A DNA stretch of 15,264 bases from positions 1-15,264 of the forward strand of contig CAZKCT010000045.1 in the NCBI GenBank assembly GCA_964551545.1. The letters are read 5' to 3'. Numbering within the stretch: the first letter of the stretch is position 1; every line of letters starts with the position of its first letter. This document shows, piece by piece, positions 1 through 6,603 of the stretch. Below the pieces are notes generated by a model. That model saw only the letters and a program-made list of their open reading frames with translations. It had not been told where the DNA came from and searched no databases. This DNA is from Thiopontia sp964551545. Its GTDB lineage: Bacteria; Pseudomonadota; Gammaproteobacteria; GCF-002020875. A program made the position numbers and the translations under genes.

Positions 1-65
1 ACCTTCACTATATACTATGTCATCTCTTTATCTTTGCCCCAATTTCTCTTCGCACGCCACCACTG

Positions 66-599
66 ATGATTCTGATCTTCAACAAGCCCTATAACGTATT
101 AACCCAGTTTAAAGACCAAGAGGGGCGCTCCACCTTGGGGGATTACATCCCGGTCAAACAGGTCTACCCAGCGGGTCGCCTTGATCGAGACAGTGAGGGG
201 CTACTGGCTCTCACCGACGATGGAAAACTACAGGCGAAGATCAGCCATCCTCGCCACAAAATGGAGAAGGGGTACTGGGCGCAGGTTGAAGGCATTCCTG
301 ATGAGGAGGCACTACAACAACTGCGCGACGGCGTTGCATTGAAGGATGGAAAAACAGCACCTGCCAAGGCAAAGCGTATCGATCCTCCCAAAATCTGGCC
401 ACGAACTCCACCCATCCGAGAGCGAAAAAATATCCCGGACTGCTGGATTGAGCTACGCATTCGCGAGGGGAAAAATCGCCAAGTCCGGCGTATGACCGCC
501 GCCGTTGGCCATCCAACCCTGCGACTGATTCGCTTTGCCATCGGCCCCTGGTCACTGGAAGATCTGCAGCCTGGGGAATGGCGTAAAATAGAGCCTTGA
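66..599 (+). CDS. rluE: 23S rRNA pseudouridine synthase RluE
   Basis: RsuA/RluB/E/F family pseudouridine synthase of 177 aa. E. coli RluE converts U2457 of 23S rRNA to pseudouridine. What is visible: the N-terminal strand MILIFNKPYNVL, the catalytic motif GRLDRDSEGLL with Asp40 as the nucleophile, and the late family motif EGKNRQVRRM near residue 135 that contacts RNA. There is no S4 domain, as expected for RluE. The ATG at 66 has no clear Shine-Dalgarno sequence. The frame stays open to the window edge but offers no better start codon, so a short N-terminal extension like that of E. coli RluE would need a rare start. The next gene, nudJ, begins 14 bases after the stop, and the order rluE-nudJ-mnmA matches E. 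coli, which supports the specific name over RluB or RluF. Confidence 0.9.
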   Translation: MILIFNKPYNVLTQFKDQEGRSTLGDYIPVKQVYPAGRLDRDSEGLLALTDDGKLQAKISHPRHKMEKGYWAQVEGIPDEEALQQLRDGVALKDGKTAPAKAKRIDPPKIWPRTPPIRERKNIPDCWIELRIREGKNRQVRRMTAAVGHPTLRLIRFAIGPWSLEDLQPGEWRKIEP

Positions 600-613
600 A
601 TGGAGATTATTGT

Positions 614-1090
614 ATGGACCATGGACGCCCCCACCTCACCGTTGCATCCCTGATTGAGCAGGACCACCGTTTTCTGATGGTTGAAGAGATGGACCGAGGC
701 GTTGCCGTTCTCAACCAGCCGGCCGGCCATATGGAATTTGGAGAGTCTCCAGAGCAGGCGGCCATCCGTGAGACCCTGGAAGAGACCGGATGGACCTTCA
801 AGCCCACCGCCCTACAGGGGATCTATCAGTCCATTGATCCAAAAAGAAAAATCCAATATTTACGCATCGCATTCACTGGTCATGTCACCCATCACGATCC
901 ACTGCGCCCACTCGACGAAGGGATTTTACGCACTCACTGGATGAGTTATGACGAGCTCTTGGCAGAGAAGGAGCACCTGCGTAGCCCGATGGTGTTGCGC
1001 TGCATCGAAGACTATCTGCAAGATGAGAATCATCCGCTCGAATTGATCCACTCTGACCTACCCACCTACACTCCGCCCACACCCCCATGA
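614..1090 (+). CDS. nudJ: NudJ-like Nudix hydrolase
   Basis: Nudix-family hydrolase of 158 aa. E. coli NudJ hydrolyses hydroxymethylpyrimidine pyrophosphate and other nucleoside di/triphosphates, releasing phosphate. The Nudix box follows the pattern G-x5-E-x7-REUxEExGU, seen as GHMEFGESPEQAAIRETLEE followed by TGW at about residues 38-60; its Glu residues bind the catalytic magnesium. The surroundings (PHLTVASL at the N-terminus, LNQPAGH, LRSPMV, HPLELI near the C-terminus) resemble NudJ more than MutT. I chose the ATG at 614 because GGAGA at 602-606 is well placed for it; a TTG at 596 in the same frame has no such site. The gene overlaps mnmA by ATGA, so the two are probably translationally coupled. 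Position between rluE and mnmA matches E. coli. Confidence 0.88.
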   Translation: MDHGRPHLTVASLIEQDHRFLMVEEMDRGVAVLNQPAGHMEFGESPEQAAIRETLEETGWTFKPTALQGIYQSIDPKRKIQYLRIAFTGHVTHHDPLRPLDEGILRTHWMSYDELLAEKEHLRSPMVLRCIEDYLQDENHPLELIHSDLPTYTPPTPP

Positions 1091-2172
1091 GTCAAACTGA
1101 ACGTGTCATTGTCGGCCTCTCCGGTGGGGTCGACTCCTCGGTCGCCGCCAAGCTGCTGCTCGATCAGGGGTATCTGGTCGAGGGGCTCTTCATGAAGAAC
1201 TGGGAAGAAGATGACGAGAGCGGTTACTGCAGCGCTGAAGAGGATCTCGCTGACGCACAGCAGGTAGCGGATCAACTTGGCATTCCTCTGCATACCGTCA
1301 ATTTTTCCCATGAGTACTGGGAGCGGGTCTTTGAACACTTTCTCACGGAGTACCGTTCAGGTCGTACCCCCAACCCAGATATCCTCTGCAACAAGGAGAT
1401 CAAATTCCGCGCTTTCCTTGAACATGCACTCGAGCTCGGCGCCGATAAGATTGCTACAGGTCACTATGCACAGATGAAAGAGCACGATGGAACCTTTCAG
1501 CTTCTGAAAGGGGTCGATCACAATAAGGATCAATCCTACTTCCTCCATCTGCTCAACCAGCGCCAACTCTCTCACGCCCTCTTTCCACTTGGAACAATGG
1601 AGAAGAGCGAAGTCCGTGCAATTGCAGAGCAATCTGGTTTTTCCAATGCCGACAAGAAAGATAGCACCGGCATCTGTTTTATCGGCGAACGCAACTTCCG
1701 GGGTTTTCTCAATCAGTACATCCCGGCACAACCAGGGGAGATCCAGACCCCAGATGGGGAGGTGATTGGCCACCATCAGGGGTTGATGTATCACACACTG
1801 GGACAGCGCAAAGGGCTGGGCATCGGGGGGCTGACTAACTACAGTGAAGAGCCGTGGTATGCCGTAGCAAAAGATCTAAAAAACAATATTTTGATCGCCG
1901 GACAACAGAAGAATCATCCTCTATTGATGAGCCAGACCCTCTATAGTGAGCGCATTCACTGGATCGGTTCCCCCTCACCACTACCGCTTCACTGCATGGC
2001 CCAACACCGCTACCGCCAAACCGACCAATCCTGCACCATTCTTGAGAGCACCTCAAAAGGGGCCACCATCCATTTCGACCAACCGCAACGAGCCGTCACG
2101 CCGGGGCAATCGGTGGTCTTTTATGGCGACAACCAATGTCTGGGTGGGGCTGTGATAAACTCCTTCGAATGA
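1087..2172 (+). CDS. mnmA: tRNA 2-thiouridylase MnmA
   Basis: tRNA-specific 2-thiouridylase, 361 aa, the normal family length. It adenylates U34 of tRNA-Lys, -Glu and -Gln and replaces the oxygen at C2 with sulfur supplied through the Tus relay. Visible motifs: the PP-loop GLSGGVDSS at residues 10-18 (ATP site), the first catalytic Cys101 in NPDILCNKEIKF, TGHYAQ at 124-129, and the second catalytic Cys197 in DSTGICFIGERNF. The central and C-terminal barrel is intact (HHQGLMYHTLGQRKGLGIGG at about 228-247). The start overlaps nudJ by ATGA and the stop overlaps the next gene by ATGA. In E. coli mnmA is followed by hflD and purB; here a secreted DUF302 gene follows instead. Confidence 0.96.
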   Translation: MSQTERVIVGLSGGVDSSVAAKLLLDQGYLVEGLFMKNWEEDDESGYCSAEEDLADAQQVADQLGIPLHTVNFSHEYWERVFEHFLTEYRSGRTPNPDILCNKEIKFRAFLEHALELGADKIATGHYAQMKEHDGTFQLLKGVDHNKDQSYFLHLLNQRQLSHALFPLGTMEKSEVRAIAEQSGFSNADKKDSTGICFIGERNFRGFLNQYIPAQPGEIQTPDGEVIGHHQGLMYHTLGQRKGLGIGGLTNYSEEPWYAVAKDLKNNILIAGQQKNHPLLMSQTLYSERIHWIGSPSPLPLHCMAQHRYRQTDQSCTILESTSKGATIHFDQPQRAVTPGQSVVFYGDNQCLGGAVINSFE

Positions 2173-2672
2173 AAAAGATCCCTCTTTCCATGCTAATGCT
2201 GCTGCACCTATTGCTTGCTGTTAGCGCAAATGCAGCAGAGCCCCCTACCCAGGAGATACTGGTCCAGCACTCTGTGATCAAGATGCGACTTGCCCCCTCC
2301 GTCTCGATTGAAGATGCCACTGATGCGATCCTCTCCAAGGCGGCAGAGCTCAATCTCAAGCTGGTGGGTCGGCAACAGACCTCCAAGGAGTTGCATAATC
2401 GTGGCATGGAATCACCCCACATTGAGATCTTCCAGTTCTGTAATCCAGAAGAGGCCGCGGTGATGGTGCGCCATGATGTCATCTACGCCTCCTACATGCC
2501 GTGCCGAATTGCTCTGGTTGAAGATAACCAGGGGGACCCTTGGCTCACCACACTCAATCTCAACATGATGATCGAGAAGAGTACGTTACCCGATGAGGTC
2601 TACCGGATTGCGGTCTCCACCAACACCAAAATGTTGACCATCATGACCGCTGGGGCCAACGGCGATTTTTGA
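2169..2672 (+). CDS. Secreted DUF302 family protein
   Basis: Protein of 167 aa with a Sec signal peptide (MKKIPLSMLMLLHLLLAVSA, with an AxA-type cleavage near ANA at residues 20-22), so the mature form should be periplasmic. The rest matches the DUF302 fold: an amphipathic helix region SIEDATDAILSKAAELNLKL at about 46-65, then IFQFCNPEEAAVMV at 88-100 and MPCRIALVEDNQGDPWL at 110-126. Cys91 and Cys112 stand in the two conserved segments. DUF302 proteins are frequent in sulfur-oxidising bacteria, but their biochemical role is unknown. The start is fixed by the ATGA overlap with mnmA, and the signal peptide follows directly. The last base of the stop codon abuts the stop of the convergent Rieske gene, so there is no room for a terminator between them. 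Confidence 0.82.
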   Translation: MKKIPLSMLMLLHLLLAVSANAAEPPTQEILVQHSVIKMRLAPSVSIEDATDAILSKAAELNLKLVGRQQTSKELHNRGMESPHIEIFQFCNPEEAAVMVRHDVIYASYMPCRIALVEDNQGDPWLTTLNLNMMIEKSTLPDEVYRIAVSTNTKMLTIMTAGANGDF

Positions 2673-2978
2673 TCATGCCTCGAGGTCAATCCAGACCTCA
2701 CCATTCTCCACTTTGAGCGGATAGACCCGCACCGACTCCTCCGCCGGTGGCTCCATCGGCTTCCCGGTTTCAAGACTAAAGCGGCTTCCGTGGAGTGAGC
2801 AACGCACCACCTCTCCTTCCAGACAGCCGAGATCGAGCGCAATCACATCATGCGGACAGCGATTGGCAATGGCATGAAAGCCGCTCTCGGTATGGGCCAG
2901 CAGCACATCATGACCATCCACCTGTAGGGCTCTCATTTTTCCCTGCGATAGCTCATCGACCGCAATCAGCCGTTTCAT
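2673..2978 (-). CDS. Rieske-type [2Fe-2S] ferredoxin
   Basis: Stand-alone Rieske ferredoxin of 101 aa. It should bind one [2Fe-2S] cluster through two Cys and two His and carry electrons to an oxygenase or reductase partner in the cytoplasm. Visible: Cys41-Pro-His43 and Cys60-x2-His63 (in VRCSLHGSRFSLETGKP), the exact C-x-H / C-x2-H ligand pattern; an extra Cys52 lies between them. There is no membrane helix or signal peptide, so it is not a respiratory Rieske protein. It could instead be a NirD-like small subunit. The ATG overlaps the stop of the TrpD-like gene by ATGA, so the pair is almost certainly co-translated, and its partner is likely connected with that gene. Confidence 0.88.
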   Translation of the reverse strand: MKRLIAVDELSQGKMRALQVDGHDVLLAHTESGFHAIANRCPHDVIALDLGCLEGEVVRCSLHGSRFSLETGKPMEPPAEESVRVYPLKVENGEVWIDLEA

Positions 2979-4060
2979 CCAACACGCCCCGCAGCACGAC
3001 CACTCTTCAATACATCTCGCACCTGTTCCGCACCTTGCTCCAGTGAATCACAGCGCCCCAGATGATGGAGTGCCAGCGCACCACTCAACACCAAGGTATC
3101 AAAGGTAATCCCTTCTGTCCCCTCCAGCGCCTGAATTCCTGCCTCTGCAGCACGCTTGGAGATATCCTCATTGCCCTCAACACCAGATGGAATCGCTGGG
3201 GCACGCAAGTCATGCTGAATCCCCAGAGATTCTGGGTCAACCTGTACAGCCACCTCTGGCGCATCTCCAACAAATTGATAGGTGGTCGAGGCCTGCCGCA
3301 GTGAGGCAGTCACCCCACCCTCAACGCCACGAACCAGCAGGGCCGAGTCAAAGCCACCATGACGGGCCAGCATGGCGTAAATCTCCGCATAAGGTTTATG
3401 GACATACCCTGTCATCTGGTGCGTCTTGTTTCGACCACGGATGGGACGGGTTGAGACCTCGGTGGTAGTGATCACACTGCGCTTGATCAGCTGATTTCGC
3501 AATGGGATCAGCTTGTGCAGTGAAGGGCTGGAGTGGAGTTGATCGACATACCCCCACCCCTTATTGGGATTACTGAGTTGCGCTGCAACCGCCTCAACTG
3601 AACAGTCAACATCTACCCCTGCGGCACGCAGGATCTGGCGGTGGGTAAACCCATATTTGGGGCTCACGGTCTCCAATCCTTGAGAGATTGCTGGGACTCC
3701 CATCTCGGCCAGCAGTGGCGCCAGGAATGGGGCCGCCGGCAGCGTTCGATTGTAGCCATTGTATGGATCCACAATATCCACCACCTCATCGACATCCGCA
3801 ATCGCGGTATGGGTCAGATCCTGCATCGCAGAGAGGATGCCGCGGTTCTCATCATCAGTCTCACGCTTCATGCGCAGTGCAATCAGAAAGACAGCGGCCT
3901 GCACATCGGGCACATGCCCCTCAAGAATCGCCCGCATCCCGATCCGAGCTTCCTCAAACTCAATATCTTTACTCAGCGTTGGGCCGGTAGCAATCCGCTG
4001 GATGATAGAGGTCATCATCTCTTGCGCCTCATCCCGATTCAGTGGGGGTGCGATACTCAT
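2975..4060 (-). CDS. TrpD-like glycosyl transferase family 3 protein (not canonical TrpD)
   Basis: 361-aa protein with the organisation of the anthranilate/nucleoside phosphoribosyltransferase family: an N-terminal helical domain (residues 10-90, with GPTLSKDIEFEEARIGMRAI and EGHVPDVQAAVFLIALRMK), then the alpha/beta domain. At the position of the PRPP-binding glycine-rich motif GTGGD of true TrpD stands DPYNGYNRT (98-106). KYGFTHRQILRAAGVDV (135-151) replaces the KHGNR...GSADVLEALG segment. GVEGGV (245-250) stands where TrpD has the GLDE-type motif. So the fold is likely kept but anthranilate phosphoribosyl transfer is doubtful. A start at 4060 is supported by GGAT 7-10 bases upstream. The gene is the first of a two-gene unit with the Rieske ferredoxin and is divergent from the SafE operon; a perfect FNR-type palindrome lies 18 bases upstream of its start codon. 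No trp gene is nearby. Confidence 0.75.
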   Translation of the reverse strand: MSIAPPLNRDEAQEMMTSIIQRIATGPTLSKDIEFEEARIGMRAILEGHVPDVQAAVFLIALRMKRETDDENRGILSAMQDLTHTAIADVDEVVDIVDPYNGYNRTLPAAPFLAPLLAEMGVPAISQGLETVSPKYGFTHRQILRAAGVDVDCSVEAVAAQLSNPNKGWGYVDQLHSSPSLHKLIPLRNQLIKRSVITTTEVSTRPIRGRNKTHQMTGYVHKPYAEIYAMLARHGGFDSALLVRGVEGGVTASLRQASTTYQFVGDAPEVAVQVDPESLGIQHDLRAPAIPSGVEGNEDISKRAAEAGIQALEGTEGITFDTLVLSGALALHHLGRCDSLEQGAEQVRDVLKSGRAAGRVG

Positions 4061-4077
4061 AATTTATCCAATCCTTT

Positions 4078-4091
4078 TTGATCATCATCAA
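4078..4091. promoter_or_regulatory. Perfect FNR/ANR-type box
   Basis: The sequence reads TTGAT-CATC-ATCAA, identical to the consensus half-sites of FNR/ANR regulators. Its centre (4084.5) lies about 30 bases upstream of a -10-like TTCAAT at 4115-4120. That would place the site near -42 for the plus-strand SafE operon, the usual class II activating position. For the minus-strand TrpD-like gene the site would sit close to the transcription start and might repress it. No start site has been mapped; the assignment rests on consensus match and spacing. Confidence 0.68.
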
Positions 4092-4163
4092 GAGTTGGGG
4101 CGACTCTATCACAGTTCAATTACCGCACGCTAATACTCCAACTTCCCCTATTTCTCCTGCATT

Positions 4164-4184
4164 TTGTAGTGATTTTCTCTACAA
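4164..4184. repeat. Short inverted repeat upstream of the SafE-like gene
   Basis: TTGTAG at 4164-4169 and CTACAA at 4179-4184 form a perfect 6-bp inverted repeat with a 9-base loop, ending 9 bases before the start codon at 4194. It could be an RNA hairpin at the ribosome entry site or an operator. No Shine-Dalgarno sequence is visible here. The TACAAT at 4180-4185 also resembles a -10 box, though without a good -35. Confidence 0.35.
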
Positions 4185-4193
4185 TTCCCGCTC

Positions 4194-4862
4194 ATGATCG
4201 ATCCATCCATCTATCTCTCCGCACTGCTGATGGGCCTTCTCGGAGGCGGACACTGCGCCGGGATGTGTGGTCCCATCGTCTCCGCAATGAGCATTGGGAC
4301 CGACACAAAACAGCGCAATAGGCTGACCTATCCTCTACTCTACAATGGCGGCAGAATCCTCAGCTACCTACTAGCCGGTATTGCGGTTGCAGCCATGGGC
4401 GAGATCGCCAGCCAGCTTGGGGAGGGGATGGCGGTACGCCGCACACTAACAACCATCGCCGCGCTGGTGATGATTTTGCTGGGACTCTATCTAAGTGGCT
4501 GGTGGCCGCGTGGCATCCTGCTGATTGAACGGGGTGGCTCCCTGCTCTGGCGCCTGATTGAGCCCGTTGCACGACGGTTCATCCCCATCCGCTCCCCTCA
4601 ACAGGCAGTGATTGCGGGCGCACTCTGGGGTTGGATCCCCTGCGGGCTAGTCTATACCGCTCTGCTCTGGGCATTGAGTGCAGAGTCGGTACTTCAGGGT
4701 GGAATGATCATGGTGAGCTTCGGCATTGGCACCCTGCCCACCTTATTAGGAATTAGTCACTTCTCCTCAACGCTATTCACCCACCTGCAAAAACCATGGG
4801 TGCGGGGCACAACCGGTATAATGATCGCCAGTTTTGGGATCATCCAACTCTATACACTGTGA
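4194..4862 (+). CDS. SafE/DsbD_2-type membrane protein (COG2836)
   Basis: Polytopic inner-membrane protein of 222 aa with about six hydrophobic segments. It carries the hallmark GGGHCAGMCGP near the N-terminus (residues 17-27; His20, Cys21, Cys25) and GWIPCGLVYTAL (146-157; Pro149-Cys150) in a central helix. These place it in the sulfite exporter TauE/SafE family branch related to the DsbD/CcdA membrane domain and often encoded near cytochrome oxidase genes. Family knowledge suggests thiol electron transfer or copper delivery for oxidase maturation; sulfite export, which would suit a sulfur oxidiser, is less well founded. The ATG at 4194 has no clear Shine-Dalgarno sequence. The next gene starts 7 bases after the stop. 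An FNR-type box about 100 bases upstream suggests redox control. Confidence 0.8.
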   Translation: MIDPSIYLSALLMGLLGGGHCAGMCGPIVSAMSIGTDTKQRNRLTYPLLYNGGRILSYLLAGIAVAAMGEIASQLGEGMAVRRTLTTIAALVMILLGLYLSGWWPRGILLIERGGSLLWRLIEPVARRFIPIRSPQQAVIAGALWGWIPCGLVYTALLWALSAESVLQGGMIMVSFGIGTLPTLLGISHFSSTLFTHLQKPWVRGTTGIMIASFGIIQLYTL

Positions 4863-4869
4863 GTTCACC

Positions 4870-5382
4870 ATGAAATTCAAGATCGACGAAGCCGAGCTAA
4901 AGGCCAGCAAAATTCCCCACGAGATTTTTCTCACCAATTTGATCGTCAACCATATCCTCTATTTTGCCTTTGCTCTGAGCGCCTCCTCACTACCAGAGCT
5001 GATTGCCGTGACCCCAGTGGTCTCGATTCTGGCACTCAGTTATACCCTGCTCCAAGGCAGAAAAAAGATCAAGAATGCCCCCTGGTTTGTACAGAACCAC
5101 TGGCGCATTGCCGTCAAACGAAGTCGGCTCTTGCTACTGATGCTGTTGGGACTTGTCGCTCTACTCGCCACCTTCTACGCCATCCATATCTATGGAGAGA
5201 TAGCCTTTGCAAAAATATTCCCTCTTGCCGCCGTTGTCACTCTGCCCATCATGGTCACCATCTTTGGGCTGATCATCATGGAGTCAGAGGGGCTTCACTA
5301 TGCCCGCAGCGGACAGCTTCCAGATCGCATGGTAGAACGGTTTCCCCCTCCTGCAGAGATTGAGGCGATCAAGGAGGCATAA
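4870..5382 (+). CDS. Unrecognised four-helix membrane protein
   Basis: 170-aa protein that I cannot assign to a family. Four hydrophobic stretches are visible (about residues 20-38, 42-62, 86-107 and 114-137). They are separated by a basic loop (QGRKKIKNA...NHWRIAVKRSR, 63-86), and the protein ends in a hydrophilic, charged tail with RMVERFPPPAEIEAIKEA. No Cys, His cluster or catalytic motif stands out. I chose the ATG at 4870, 7 bases after the SafE-like stop, because an upstream ATG at 4834 would read into that gene. The stop overlaps the next ATG by one base (TAATG), with AGGAGG at 5372-5377 serving the downstream gene, so the three genes form one operon. A role beside the SafE-like protein in oxidase or envelope redox maturation is only inferred from position. 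Confidence 0.72.
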   Translation: MKFKIDEAELKASKIPHEIFLTNLIVNHILYFAFALSASSLPELIAVTPVVSILALSYTLLQGRKKIKNAPWFVQNHWRIAVKRSRLLLLMLLGLVALLATFYAIHIYGEIAFAKIFPLAAVVTLPIMVTIFGLIIMESEGLHYARSGQLPDRMVERFPPPAEIEAIKEA

Positions 5383-6044
5383 TGGAAAAGACCGGACTAC
5401 TCGCCGTTCTGCTGTTCGCCCTGTTGCTGTTCGGAGGAGCATTACTACTCCCGGAAGAGTCCTCAGACGCCACCAATGCCCTCCCTTGGGAAATCACCAT
5501 CTCCGACAGCGGGAATAGCCAAGTCCTTGGAATTACACTAGGCAAGAGCACCCTTTCTGAAGCAGAACAGCAGTGGACCGAGGCCCCGAAAGTAACCCTG
5601 TTTCTCTCTGAAGAGCAGCGCAAGGTCGAGGCATTCTTTGCACGGATCTCACTCGGTGGCATTCGTGCCAGCATTGTGGCTGAGGTTGCTCTTCCAGAGG
5701 CACAGCTGGAGCAGCTAATTGAAGATGGCACCCGCATCTCCACTCAGGGGGATGGCAGCAGAAAAATCACGCTGGATGGTGACGGACTGGAACAGGTACG
5801 TAAGAGCCCCATTATCAGCATGACCTACCTCCCCAAAACCGACCTCTCAGCTGAGACCATTGAACGCCGCTTTGGGAAGCCCGATGAAATGATCCAGAGC
5901 GACCCTGCAACGACACACTGGATCTACCCAGCACAGGGGCTCGACATCGTTGTCTCCAGTGAGGCACGTGAGATCATGCAATACGTTCCACCCAGCAAGA
6001 TCGACCGGCTAATCACGCCACTTCGAGCCAAAGTTGCCGAATAG
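5382..6044 (+). CDS. Unrecognised exported or membrane-anchored protein
   Basis: 220-aa protein with one N-terminal hydrophobic segment (MEKTGLLAVLLFALLLFGGALLL, residues 1-23) and then a hydrophilic domain, so it is probably anchored in the inner membrane and faces the periplasm. There is no lipobox Cys and no Cys at all in the mature part. The region VLGITLGKSTLSEAEQQW (48-65) and the later ERRFGKPDEMIQSD (161-174) look like the two lobes of a repeated small domain, each reading roughly '[L/I]G(K)...'; I do not recognise it further. AGGAGG at 5372-5377 gives a good ribosome site for the ATG at 5382. It is the last gene of the SafE operon. No terminator follows; the transcript would run into the transposase relic. 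Confidence 0.7.
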   Translation: MEKTGLLAVLLFALLLFGGALLLPEESSDATNALPWEITISDSGNSQVLGITLGKSTLSEAEQQWTEAPKVTLFLSEEQRKVEAFFARISLGGIRASIVAEVALPEAQLEQLIEDGTRISTQGDGSRKITLDGDGLEQVRKSPIISMTYLPKTDLSAETIERRFGKPDEMIQSDPATTHWIYPAQGLDIVVSSEAREIMQYVPPSKIDRLITPLRAKVAE

Positions 6045-6152
6045 AGGCATCACTCCGAGACAGTAGGTGACTCAACCGTTGGCCGATTGAACAAATGGTT
6101 GATCGTCACTACCTCCAGCAGCAACAGTGCTGGCCAACAATTTCCAGGATAG

Positions 6153-6228
6153 CAGCCAGGCAAACCGACACAGAACTCCTATATTGAACGTTTTAACCGA
6201 ACCTACCGGACAGCAGTGGGCGGTGCTC
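6153..6228 (+). pseudogene. Relic of an IS3-family transposase (DDE C-terminal motif)
   Basis: On the plus strand, codons 6153-6212 spell Gln-Pro, then GKPTQNSYIERFNRTYR, then Thr. This is the very conserved segment of IS3-family OrfB transposases around the last Glu of the DDE triad (the Glu of YIERF). An in-frame stop TAG (6150-6152) precedes it, and the similarity ends right after it. Shifting frame, 6202-6228 reads PTGQQWAVL, which resembles the N-terminus of IS5-type transposases (QQWAVL), possibly a second relic joined to the first; that part is weak. No terminal repeats or target duplication are visible. The whole gene-free stretch 6045-6283 lies between two convergent operons, a typical place for decayed insertion sequences. 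Confidence 0.75.
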
Positions 6229-6283
6229 TCTTTTTACTGATCTGTTGGAAGGCCATCCACACCCCATCTGGGGCTTCCCCCCA

Positions 6284-6571
6284 TCAGGCTGGATGACCCT
6301 CTCCAGCATCATCTGTTGAGGCACAGCCACAACTACTACTGCGCAGCGTCCGATAGAAACAGTTCATCGCAACCGATGCACCAAGCACCAGCCAGATTGC
6401 CGCAATCATGAAGGCGTAGGCCTGCATACGGAAGGTTCCGGGCTCAACATTCAGATTCCACATCACGGCCATATCCGCCGGATCAAAGAATGTAAACAAT
6501 ATGAATGTAATCGCTACTGCCGTCAGACCACTAGTCCAGGCGACCCCCAATGCACATTTCTTTAACTCCAT
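6284..6571 (-). CDS. Small membrane protein at the end of the oxidase operon
   Basis: 95-aa protein with two predicted membrane helices (about residues 8-28 and 50-70). Between them is a short loop containing FFDPADMAVMWNLNVEPG. The hydrophilic tail carries Cys71 and a CGC pair (Cys81, Cys83) followed by acidic residues. I do not recognise the family. The ATG has an excellent Shine-Dalgarno (AGGAGGG five bases upstream), so it is surely translated. It lies 32 bases after the ctaB stop on the same strand, so it is the last gene of the cox operon. The Cys-rich tail would suit metal or thiol handling during oxidase assembly, but this is only an inference from context. Confidence 0.72.
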   Translation of the reverse strand: MELKKCALGVAWTSGLTAVAITFILFTFFDPADMAVMWNLNVEPGTFRMQAYAFMIAAIWLVLGASVAMNCFYRTLRSSSCGCASTDDAGEGHPA

Positions 6572-6603
6572 GACTTCCCTCCTAACAATAAAACATTCAC
6601 ACG

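Noticed and set aside
11..16. TATACT resembling a -10 box upstream of rluE
   Set aside because: The matching -35 would lie outside the window, so the promoter cannot be supported.
164..730. Long minus-strand open frames across rluE and nudJ
   Set aside because: They are antisense to well-recognised genes and show no family motif or ribosome site.
4090..4106. AGAGT-N7-ACTCT inverted repeat
   Set aside because: Only five base pairs with no supporting context; expected by chance.
6258..6282. CCCC/GGGG inverted repeats downstream of the oxidase operon as a terminator
   Set aside because: The stems are short, several pairings compete and no T-run follows on either strand, so an intrinsic terminator is not supported.
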